Source: Streptomyces sp. SKN60 (GTDB lineage Bacteria > Actinomycetota > Actinomycetes > Streptomycetales > Streptomycetaceae). From it: a DNA stretch of 64,000 nucleotides. The notes under the pieces were generated by a model. The model was given only the letters and a program-made list of their open reading frames with translations, was not told the origin of the DNA and searched no databases. The stretch covers positions 248,001-312,000 of the forward strand of contig NZ_JAHTMW010000006.1 of the NCBI RefSeq assembly GCF_026236535.1, written 5' to 3'. The translations under genes were made by a program, and so were the position numbers. Shown here one piece after another: positions 8,868-16,002 of the stretch. Numbering within the stretch: position 1 is the first letter of the stretch; the number at the start of each line of letters is the position of its first letter.

Positions 8868-10616
8868 GTGCGCCGCTCCACGACCGACCACACCGCCGCG
8901 GCCCCGCACGGGCGCCGCGGCCACATACGCAAGGCGGCGATCGCGACCGGCGTGGTCGCGGCCGTCGCCGGCGGACTGTACGTGGCGGGGCTCGCCGTCA
9001 CCGGGGACGACATCTCCGAGGGCACGCGGGTCGACGGGATCGACATCGGCGGCCTCAGCCGCGCCGAGGCCGCCGCCCGTCTCACCGACGCCGCCCCCGC
9101 CGCCTGGAAGGACCCGGTGAAGGTCGCCGTCGGCGACACCACGACCACCGTCGACCCGGCCGAGGCCGGCCTCACCGTCGACGTGGCCGCCACCGCGGAC
9201 CGCGCGGCCGACCCGGCCCGTGACCCCGTCACCGTGATCGGCCGGCTCTTCTCCTCCGGCAGCCGGGACGTCGACCCGGTGGTCCGCTTCGACGGTACGA
9301 AGGCCAGGGCCGCGCTCGCCGCCACCGCGAAGGAGCAGGACCGCACCGTCCGCGAGGGCGCCGTGTCCTTCAAGGCCGGCAAGCCGGTCGTCACCCAGGC
9401 CCGGGACGGGCGCGCCCTCGACACCGACAAGGCCGTCGAGGCGCTGCGCGCCGCCTACCCCGGGGCCGGCGGCGGCGCCGCGGCGCCCGTGGTGCTCCCG
9501 GTCACGGTCACGCAGCCGAAGGTGGGCGCCGCCGAGGTGTCCCGCTTCGTGAAGGAGTTCGCGGACCCGGCCATGTCCGGCCCGGTCACCCTCACCGCGG
9601 ACGACAAGCGCCTGTCGATCGCGGCCACGACCCTCGGGGATCACCTGGACGTGACGGCCCGGGGCGGCAGGCTCTCCGCGGCCCTGGACGCGAAGTCCCT
9701 GCTGCGGGACCCGGACGTGGCGCGCCCGCTGCACGACTTCACCGGCGGCCCGGTCGAGGGGCGGCTCGGTGTGCGGGACGGCAAGGTCGTGGTGGAGCAG
9801 GACGGCCGCCCGGGCCGCCAGATCTCCCCGGACGCCCTCGGCCGCGCCGTACGCCCGCTGCTCGCCAAGGAGGGCGCCGCGGCCCGTACCGCCGCGGTCG
9901 CCACCACCGTGACCGAGCCGAAGGTGTCGGCGGACTCGCTGGCGCGGCTCGGGATCACCGAGCAGATGTCGACGTTCACCGTGAACTTCCCGACCGCGCC
10001 GTACCGCACGACCAACATCGGCCGGGCGGTCGAGCTGATCAACGGCTCCGTCGTCCAGCCCGGCGAGGTGTGGAGCTTCAACCGCACGGTCGGCGAGCGC
10101 ACCGAGGCCAACGGCTTCGTCGACGGCACGATGATCATGGACGGCCAGTACCAGAAGGCCCCCGGCGGCGGTGTCTCGGCGGTCGCCACCACGGTCTACA
10201 ACGCGCTGTTCTTCGCCGGTGTGCACCCGATCGAGCACGGCGCGCACTCCTTCTACATCGAGCGCTACCCGGCCGGCCGGGAGGCGACGGTGGCCTGGGG
10301 CACCCTGGACCTGCGCTTCCGCAACGACTCCGGCCACCCGATCTACATCCAGGCGAGCTCGACGGACTCGTCGGTGACGGTGAGCTTCCTCGGCACGAAG
10401 AAGTACGACTCGGTCGAGGCGGTCGCGGGCCCGCGCGAGAACCTCACGCCGCCCGGCGAGCGCAAGGGCAGGCTCGCGGACAAGTGCGAGGTGCAGGAGC
10501 CGCTGGAGGGCTTCGACATCAATGTCGACCGGGTCTTCAAGAACGGCGGCACGGAGGTCAAGCGCGAGACCTTCCATACCCACTACACACCGCGGGACAA
10601 GGTGACCTGCGAGTAG
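8868..10616 (+). CDS. VanW family protein with peptidoglycan-binding-like repeats
   Basis: The GTG at 8868 is preceded by a GGGAGGG stretch (8858-8864) and gives 582 residues. A longer in-frame ATG at 8715 would add a Pro/Arg/Gly-rich lead that does not look coding. A basic N-terminus (RRGHIRKAA) and one transmembrane segment at about residues 22-42 anchor the protein, leaving the rest outside the cell. Two repeats typical of PG_binding_4 domains follow (GDDISEGTRVDGIDIGGLSRAEAAARL near residue 50). The VanW domain occupies about residues 385-530, with FPTAPYRTTNIGRAVELING, VQPGEVWSFN and GGGVSAVATTVYNALFFAG. VanW proteins accompany glycopeptide resistance and wall remodelling, but their reaction is not settled. 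It stands alone and ends at a strong terminator. Confidence 0.85.
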   Translation: MRRSTTDHTAAAPHGRRGHIRKAAIATGVVAAVAGGLYVAGLAVTGDDISEGTRVDGIDIGGLSRAEAAARLTDAAPAAWKDPVKVAVGDTTTTVDPAEAGLTVDVAATADRAADPARDPVTVIGRLFSSGSRDVDPVVRFDGTKARAALAATAKEQDRTVREGAVSFKAGKPVVTQARDGRALDTDKAVEALRAAYPGAGGGAAAPVVLPVTVTQPKVGAAEVSRFVKEFADPAMSGPVTLTADDKRLSIAATTLGDHLDVTARGGRLSAALDAKSLLRDPDVARPLHDFTGGPVEGRLGVRDGKVVVEQDGRPGRQISPDALGRAVRPLLAKEGAAARTAAVATTVTEPKVSADSLARLGITEQMSTFTVNFPTAPYRTTNIGRAVELINGSVVQPGEVWSFNRTVGERTEANGFVDGTMIMDGQYQKAPGGGVSAVATTVYNALFFAGVHPIEHGAHSFYIERYPAGREATVAWGTLDLRFRNDSGHPIYIQASSTDSSVTVSFLGTKKYDSVEAVAGPRENLTPPGERKGRLADKCEVQEPLEGFDINVDRVFKNGGTEVKRETFHTHYTPRDKVTCE

Positions 10617-10625
10617 GACGACGAG

Positions 10626-10659
10626 GGAAGGGCCCCACTCTCCGGAGTGGGGCCCTTCC
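10626..10659. terminator. Strong bidirectional terminator between VanW-type and transporter genes
   Basis: A perfect 15-bp stem (10626-10640 with 10645-10659) closes a TCCG tetraloop. It sits 10 bp after the VanW-type stop and 15 bp before the 3' end of the convergent transporter gene, so it can stop transcription from both sides. Confidence 0.9.
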
Positions 10660-10673
10660 GCGTCTGCCGCCCG

Positions 10674-12035
10674 TCAGGCGTCGACGCGTACGGCGGCGGG
10701 CGCCTCGTCGGTGACGTAGGCGAGGTCGCGGTGCCGGGTCTCGCGGGCGCAGGCGACCGCGACGACGGTGAGGAGCGCGGCGGCGATCACATAGAGGGCG
10801 ATCGGGGTCGAGCTGTCGTAGTCGTCGAGCAGGGCGACGGCGATGAGCGGGGCGGGGGCGCCGGCGGCGACCGAGGAGAACTGGGCGCCGATGGAGGCGC
10901 CGGAGTAGCGCATCCGGGTCGCGAACATCTCGGCGAAGAAGGCCGCCTGCGGGGCGTACATGGCGCCGTGCAGGATCAGGCCGACGGTCACGGCGAGCAG
11001 CAGGGTGCCGAAGGAGTCCTGGTCGATGAGGGCGAAGAAGGGGAACATCCACAGGCCGACGCCGACGGCCCCGACGAGGTACACCGGCCGGCGCCCGACG
11101 CGGTCGGAGAGCGCGCCCCAGAGCGGGATCACCGCGAAGTGGATCGCGGAGCCGATGAGGACGGCGTTCAGGGCGGTCTGCTTGGAGAGGCCGACCTGGG
11201 TGGTGGCGTAGACGAGGATGAAGGCGGTGATGACGTAGTAGCTGATGTTCTCGGCCATCCGGGCGCCCATGGCGATCAGCACATCGCGCCAGTGGTGCCT
11301 GAGGACGGCGACCAGCGGCGTCTTCTCGGCCTGCGCGGCGGCGGCCTTGCGCTCCTCGGCGGCGGCGAGCGCGGCCTTGAAGACGGGCGACTCGTCGACG
11401 GAGAGCCGGATCCACAGGCCGACGACCACGAGCACCCCGGACAGCAGGAACGGCACCCGCCAGCCCCACGAGGTGAAGGCGGCGTCCGACAGCAGCGCGG
11501 TGAGCGCGGACAGCACCCCGGTCGCGAGCAGCTGCCCGGCCGGCGCCCCGGTCTGCGGCCAGGAGGCCCAGAACCCGCGCCGCTTCGCGTCCCCGTGCTC
11601 GGACACGAGCAGCACCGCCCCGCCCCACTCCCCGCCGAGCGCGAACCCCTGGACGAGCCGCAGCACGGTGAGCAGCACGGGCGCGGCGGACCCCACGGTC
11701 GCGTGGGTCGGCAGCAGACCGATCGCGAACGTCGCCCCGCCCATCATCAGCAGGCTGAGCACCAGCAGCTTCTTCCGCCCGAGCCGGTCCCCGTAGTGCC
11801 CGAACACCAGCGCCCCGAGCGGCCGCGCGGCGAACCCGACCGCGTACGTCAGGAACGAGAGCAGCGTCCCGACCAGCGGATCGGACTCGGGGAAGAAGAG
11901 CTTGTTGAAGACCAGGGCGGCGGCCGACCCGTAGAGGAAGAAGTCGTACCACTCGATGGTCGTGCCGATCAGGCTGGCGGCGACGATGCGCTTGAGGGAG
12001 CCGGGGGGCGTGGGAGCGTGTGTTGCGGCGGCCAT
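10674..12035 (-). CDS. MFS transporter of the metabolite:H+ symporter (MHS) family
   Basis: The start at ATG 12035 has GGAAG seven bases upstream and gives 453 residues with about 12 membrane segments. The opening (KRIVAASLIGTTIEWYDFFLYGSAAALVFNKLFF) is the MHS/ProP/ShiA-type signature, GHYGDRLGRKKLLV is the conserved loop 2-3 motif, and SDRVGRRPVYL is its repeat in the second half. Known members carry shikimate, citrate, proline-betaine, alpha-ketoglutarate or dicarboxylates with protons. The substrate cannot be read from this sequence. The gene is divergent from the acetyltransferase gene and convergent with the VanW-type gene. Confidence 0.88.
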   Translation of the reverse strand: MAAATHAPTPPGSLKRIVAASLIGTTIEWYDFFLYGSAAALVFNKLFFPESDPLVGTLLSFLTYAVGFAARPLGALVFGHYGDRLGRKKLLVLSLLMMGGATFAIGLLPTHATVGSAAPVLLTVLRLVQGFALGGEWGGAVLLVSEHGDAKRRGFWASWPQTGAPAGQLLATGVLSALTALLSDAAFTSWGWRVPFLLSGVLVVVGLWIRLSVDESPVFKAALAAAEERKAAAAQAEKTPLVAVLRHHWRDVLIAMGARMAENISYYVITAFILVYATTQVGLSKQTALNAVLIGSAIHFAVIPLWGALSDRVGRRPVYLVGAVGVGLWMFPFFALIDQDSFGTLLLAVTVGLILHGAMYAPQAAFFAEMFATRMRYSGASIGAQFSSVAAGAPAPLIAVALLDDYDSSTPIALYVIAAALLTVVAVACARETRHRDLAYVTDEAPAAVRVDA

Positions 12036-12133
12036 GTGCACCACTTCCGAGCGGGGTGACGGGGACGTGTTCGTGTCGCCACACCGTAGAAACGGCCAGG
12101 TCACCCGCGTATGTGGTGGGACACCATAGTTCC

Positions 12134-12172
12134 GACACGGTCTGTGTCAGGGCCTCCTGCCTCGCGTAGGGT
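12134..12172 (+). promoter_or_regulatory. Leaderless promoter and operator-like palindrome for the GNAT gene
   Basis: A TAGGGT -10 element (12167-12172) ends seven bases before ATG 12180, the spacing of leaderless Streptomyces transcripts. A TGTCAG -35-like element lies 16 bp further up. The inverted repeat GACAC-N5-GTGTC (12134-12148) overlaps the -35 region and may bind a regulator. Confidence 0.55.
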
Positions 12173-12179
12173 CCCGGGC

Positions 12180-12692
12180 ATGACCGAGCTTCAGGGCGCT
12201 CTCGTCGTCCTCCGCCCCACCACCACCGAGGACGTCCCGGCCCTGGCCGCCATCCGTGGCACGCCCGAGGTGCGGGCGCGGTGGCGGGGCGGGGAGGATC
12301 TCGCGGCGGAGATCGCCGCCGATCTCCAGGACCCGGACAGCCACGCCTTCACCGTCCGCCACGGGCAGCGGATCGTCGGCATGATCCAGTGGTACGCCGA
12401 GGAGGATCCGGAGTACCGGCACGCCGGCATCGACGTCTTCCTCGATCCCGCCGTGCACGGCGGCGGCCTGGGCACCGACGCCGTACGGACACTGGCCCGC
12501 CATCTCGTCGACGACCACGGCCACCACCGGCTGGTCATCGACCCGGCGGCCGACAACGCCGCGGCGATCCGCTGCTACGAGAAGGTCGGCTTCCGGCCGG
12601 TCGGTGTCATGCGGCGGTACGAGCTCGGTCCCGACGGCACCTGGCACGACGGCCTGCTGATGGACCTCCTGGCCGAGGAGCTGATCCGCTGA
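12180..12692 (+). CDS. GNAT N-acetyltransferase, AAC(6')-like
   Basis: The 170-residue product is probably translated from a leaderless mRNA, as no ribosome site precedes the ATG and a -10 box lies at the right distance. GNAT features are clear: VVLRPTTTEDVPALAAIR at the N-terminus, the acetyl-CoA pyrophosphate loop VHGGGLGTDAVRTLARHL near residue 97, and DPAADNAAAIRCYEKVGFRPVGVMRRYE at the C-terminus. The WYAEEDPEYRHAGIDVFLDP segment resembles AAC(6')-type aminoglycoside acetyltransferases, so a role in drug modification is possible, but protein or metabolite substrates fit as well. It converges on the GH65 gene with 29 bp between the stops. Confidence 0.85.
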   Translation: MTELQGALVVLRPTTTEDVPALAAIRGTPEVRARWRGGEDLAAEIAADLQDPDSHAFTVRHGQRIVGMIQWYAEEDPEYRHAGIDVFLDPAVHGGGLGTDAVRTLARHLVDDHGHHRLVIDPAADNAAAIRCYEKVGFRPVGVMRRYELGPDGTWHDGLLMDLLAEELIR

Positions 12693-12721
12693 TCCGTCTG
12701 TTCCGCCGACCGCACGCGGCC

Positions 12722-15112
12722 TCACAGGCGGAACCAGCGCTCCTCCCCGGGCGGGACGGTGAACCGCCGTTCTCCCGGGAGTACGACGGTGAGCGGCGCC
12801 GCCGGCCCCGCCGGGACCCGTACGGCGAGCCGCCCGGGCAGCACCCGTACCCGTACGCCGTGATGGCCGCCGGCGCACAGGGTGAAGGCGAACCGCGGGA
12901 GCTCCCGCAGGGCCACCGGCGCGACCCGGAGGCCTTCCGGGCCCGCTTCGAGGCCGGTGATCCCGCGCTCGACGAGGTCGATGGTGCCCGCCATCGCCCC
13001 GAGGTGGATGCCCTCGCCGGTGGTGCCGCCCTGGACGTCGGCCACGTCGCCGAGGAGCGCCTCCTCGCAGTACCGCCAGGCGTCGGAGCCCTGCAGGCGG
13101 GCGAGCACCCAGCCGTGGACCAGGCTGCTGAGCGTCGATCCGTGGCTGGTGCGGGCGAGGTAGTACGCGACGGTCGCGCGCCACACCTCGTCGTCCATGC
13201 GGTAGCCGAGCCGGGCGAAGAGGCCGCTCAGCTCCTCGGGCCGGAAGAGGTGGCCGAGCATCAGGGTGTCGGCCTGCTTCGAGGCCTGGTAGCGGTTGAC
13301 CGTGTCGTCCTCCGCCTCCAGGATCCGGTCGAGCCGGCGGATGTCGCCGTACCGGGCGCGGTAGGCGTCCCAGTCGAGCTCCGCCAGCTGCCCGTATCCC
13401 TCGAACTGGCTCACCACCCCGCGGTGGAACGGCAGATACAGCCGGCGCGAGACGTCCTGCCAGCGGTCGAGCTCGGCGTCGTCGAGGGCCAGTCGCTCGC
13501 GCAGCTCCGAGCGCCGGGCGGCGGGCAGTCCGTCGAGGAGGTCGAGTCCCCGGGCGAGCACCCAGGCGGCGGTCGCGTTGGTGTACGCGTTGTCGTCGAT
13601 GCCCGGGGCCGAGGCGCCCGGGTAGGCGTCGTGGTACTCGTCCGGGCCGATCACCCCGCGGATCCGGTAGCGGCCGAGGGCCGGGTCGAGGGCGGCCGCG
13701 CCCGACCAGTACCGGGCCACCTCAAGCAGCATCTCGGCCCCCGCCGAGTGCAGGAAGCCGAGGTCGCCGGTGGTCCGCGCGTAGCGCCACACGTTGTACG
13801 CGACGGCCGAGCCCACATGCCGCTGGAGCCGTGTGTGGTCGGGCAGCCAGCGGCCCGAGCGGGGGTTGAGGTGCAGTTCCTGGGTCTCCTCGCGGCCCGA
13901 ACTCGCGCTCTGCCACGGGTACATGGCCCCGGTGGCGCCGGCCTGGCGGGCCGCCTCGCGGGCGGCCGGGAGCCGGCGGTGCCGGTACATCAGCAGGGAC
14001 CGGGCGACCTCGGGGAAGTGCAGGTCCAGATAGGGCTGCACGAACAGCTCGTCCCAGAAGACGTGCCCGCGGTAGGCCTCGCCGTGCAGCCCGCGCGCCG
14101 GGACGCCCACGTCGAGCTCCGCGGTGTGCGGGGAGAGCGTCTGCAGGAGGTGGAAGAGGTGCAGCCGGAGGATGCGGCCCGCCTCCCCGGGGACGTCCAG
14201 CTCGCCTCGCTGCCACAGCCCTTGCCAGGCCGCCCGGTGGGTGGAGACCAGCCGGGGGAAGGACGGGGCGCGGGCCGCGTCGGCGCAGGCGGCCGCGCGC
14301 GGCTCGACGGCGGGCCGGTCCCTCGACGTGCGCAGGGCCAGGGTCTTCACGAGGCTCGCCGCACGGCGGTGGCCGACGGGAAGGAGGACCGTCTGGACGG
14401 TTCCGGTCCGGGTGGCCGTCTCGCGGACCGGGCGGTCGGGGCGGGTGACGGTGCGGACGGCCAGCGCGATCCCGCGGCCCGGGTCGGTGGTGCGGCAGGT
14501 GAGCCAGGCGACCCCGCCGGGCTCGAAGCCGGTCCGGTGATCGAGGAGGTGGCGCCCCTCCAGGTGCCGGTAGCGCGCCACGCCGGCGTTCGTGACCGCG
14601 CCGTCGAGGACGGACTCGGCCTCGACGGCGCCGGTCCAGCCGTAGGCGCGGAACACCGTGCGCTGGGCCGCGAGCCAGGGTTCTCCCATGTGCACGATCC
14701 GCCGGTGGCCGACCCGCAGTCCGCGCCCGTCGCCGTCCTCGAAGTACAGGCTGCGGGTGAGCACTCCCGCCCGCAGGTCGAGCAGTACGTCGTAGTGGCG
14801 CAGCTCCTCGGAGCCGGGCGTCAGCCAGTCGCCGGGCGGTGCTCCGTCCGGCAGGCAGCGGTAGCGCAGCCGCGTCCAGTCGGGCAGGTTGACGAGGTCC
14901 TCGTTCTCGATCCGTTCGCCCGCGACGGTCGAGGAGCGCCGGTCGTAGCAGCCGGCCAGATAGGTGCCGGGGTAGTGGGTGGCGCCGGCCGGGCACTCGG
15001 GTGCGGAACCCCGGGTGGCGAAGCGGCCGTTGCCCAGGGTGCAGAGCGCCTCGACGAGCCGCTCGCGCTCCGGTTCGTACCGGTCGTAGCGCAGGGTCCA
15101 GGGGGCGGTCAC
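12722..15112 (-). CDS. Glycoside hydrolase family 65 disaccharide phosphorylase
   Basis: The GTG at 15112 overlaps the upstream stop as GTGA and gives 796 residues, the normal GH65 size. The N-terminal beta-sandwich (about 1-270) includes LGNGRFATRGSAPE and TYLAGCYDRR. The (alpha/alpha)6 barrel contains FWDELFVQPYL near 352, the general acid E492 in GPDEYH, and SKQADTLML. The phosphate-binding HGSTLS motif is present, which points to a phosphorylase rather than a hydrolase. Family members split maltose, trehalose, kojibiose or nigerose with phosphate to give beta-glucose 1-phosphate. The coupled beta-phosphoglucomutase-like gene would convert that product to glucose 6-phosphate. Which disaccharide is used cannot be decided here. 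The protein is cytoplasmic. Confidence 0.92.
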   Translation of the reverse strand: MTAPWTLRYDRYEPERERLVEALCTLGNGRFATRGSAPECPAGATHYPGTYLAGCYDRRSSTVAGERIENEDLVNLPDWTRLRYRCLPDGAPPGDWLTPGSEELRHYDVLLDLRAGVLTRSLYFEDGDGRGLRVGHRRIVHMGEPWLAAQRTVFRAYGWTGAVEAESVLDGAVTNAGVARYRHLEGRHLLDHRTGFEPGGVAWLTCRTTDPGRGIALAVRTVTRPDRPVRETATRTGTVQTVLLPVGHRRAASLVKTLALRTSRDRPAVEPRAAACADAARAPSFPRLVSTHRAAWQGLWQRGELDVPGEAGRILRLHLFHLLQTLSPHTAELDVGVPARGLHGEAYRGHVFWDELFVQPYLDLHFPEVARSLLMYRHRRLPAAREAARQAGATGAMYPWQSASSGREETQELHLNPRSGRWLPDHTRLQRHVGSAVAYNVWRYARTTGDLGFLHSAGAEMLLEVARYWSGAAALDPALGRYRIRGVIGPDEYHDAYPGASAPGIDDNAYTNATAAWVLARGLDLLDGLPAARRSELRERLALDDAELDRWQDVSRRLYLPFHRGVVSQFEGYGQLAELDWDAYRARYGDIRRLDRILEAEDDTVNRYQASKQADTLMLGHLFRPEELSGLFARLGYRMDDEVWRATVAYYLARTSHGSTLSSLVHGWVLARLQGSDAWRYCEEALLGDVADVQGGTTGEGIHLGAMAGTIDLVERGITGLEAGPEGLRVAPVALRELPRFAFTLCAGGHHGVRVRVLPGRLAVRVPAGPAAPLTVVLPGERRFTVPPGEERWFRL

Positions 15113-15882
15113 GCCCGCTCGCCCCAGACGCCCCGGACCAGCAGCGTCAGATCGGAGACCGTGAGGTCGGCGCCCTGCTCGCGCAGCGGGCCGGTCATCC
15201 TCCCGTCCGGTGTGCGGTCGAGACCGACGACGAGACCGAACCTGCCCCGGCGCGCCGCCCGCACTCCGGCGAGCGCGTCCTCGACCACCGCGGCGTCCGC
15301 CGGGCGGCTTCCGAGGAGGGCGGCGGCGTGCAGGAACAGGGCGGGGTCCGGCTTGCCGGCCAGGCCGAGCGCGGCCGCGGCCGCGCCGTCGACGATGACG
15401 GGGAGCAGCCCGGCGAGGCCGGACGCCTTGAGCAGTTCCCGGGCGTGCCGGGAGGCCGACACGGCGGCGCACGGCACCCGGGCGGCGCGCAGCGCGTCGA
15501 GGGCGGGCGCCGCGTCCGGGAAGACCGGCACGCCCTGTGCGCCGACCAGGTCCCGGAACGCCCGCTCCTTGCGCGCGGCGATCGCCCAGACCGTGTCGCA
15601 GCCGGGCGGGTCGTCCGGTGTCCCCGCGGGCAGGTCGAGGCCCCGGGCGGTCAGCAGGGCCGCCGCCCCGTCGTACCGGGACCGTCCGTCGACGAACCGT
15701 CGGTACTCGCCGCCGGAGTCGAAGGGCGGCTGCCTGTCGCCGTCGCGGGCGCGGGCGGACAGACAGGGGTCGAAGGCGGCCTTCCAGGCGGCCGCGTGGA
15801 CCCGGGCCGAGTCGAGCAGCACCCCGTCCGTGTCGAACACGACGGCGCGCGGCGGCGGGGAGGCGGGCGCGGGTCCGCTCAC
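15109..15882 (-). CDS. HAD hydrolase, beta-phosphoglucomutase-like
   Basis: The 257-residue product starts at GTG 15882. In-frame sequence further upstream is antisense to a gene relic, so the longer reading was rejected. HAD motif I is VVFDTDGVLLDS with nucleophile D17 and acid D19, the arrangement of beta-phosphoglucomutases. A helical cap follows (about 30-120). Motif II is AVSASRHARELL, the motif III lysine lies in LAGKPDPALFLHAAALLG, and the motif IV acids are in VVEDALAGVRAAR. The predicted reaction is beta-glucose 1-phosphate to glucose 6-phosphate, fed by the GH65 phosphorylase gene that follows with a GTGA overlap. This phosphorylase-mutase pair is a well-known unit for intracellular disaccharide use. 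Confidence 0.9.
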   Translation of the reverse strand: MSGPAPASPPPRAVVFDTDGVLLDSARVHAAAWKAAFDPCLSARARDGDRQPPFDSGGEYRRFVDGRSRYDGAAALLTARGLDLPAGTPDDPPGCDTVWAIAARKERAFRDLVGAQGVPVFPDAAPALDALRAARVPCAAVSASRHARELLKASGLAGLLPVIVDGAAAAALGLAGKPDPALFLHAAALLGSRPADAAVVEDALAGVRAARRGRFGLVVGLDRTPDGRMTGPLREQGADLTVSDLTLLVRGVWGERA

Positions 15883-15892
15883 GATGTCACCC

Positions 15893-15967
15893 CGGATCCT
15901 GGTCGACAGCCCTCTCCTCCAGGGTTTCGCGAACCGGCGGCGCCGCAACCGGGAGCGCCGCGCCCGG
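15893..15967 (+). pseudogene. 75-bp relic of an MBL-fold/beta-CASP exonuclease gene
   Basis: Read on the plus strand, these 25 codons give RILVDSPLLQGFANRRRRN followed by RERRAR. This aligns without gaps to [19 protein letters not shown] and WERFAR of the intact MBL-fold gene at 44293-45750. Seventeen of 25 residues and most bases match. No open frame continues on either side, so this is a decayed fragment of a second copy lying between the HAD and SpoIIE genes. It suggests the GH65-HAD pair once sat beside, or was moved from, a dormancy-type cluster like the one at 39-51 kb. Confidence 0.7.
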
Positions 15968-16002
15968 ACGGTCCCGTCGGCGCCGGAACCGGTGTCCGCG
16001 GC

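Noticed and set aside
15883..15948. Longer N-terminus for the HAD protein (start at 15948)
   Set aside because: These codons are antisense to the MBL-gene relic and encode an Arg-rich stretch unlike HAD proteins. The GTG at 15882 begins close to the first HAD strand.
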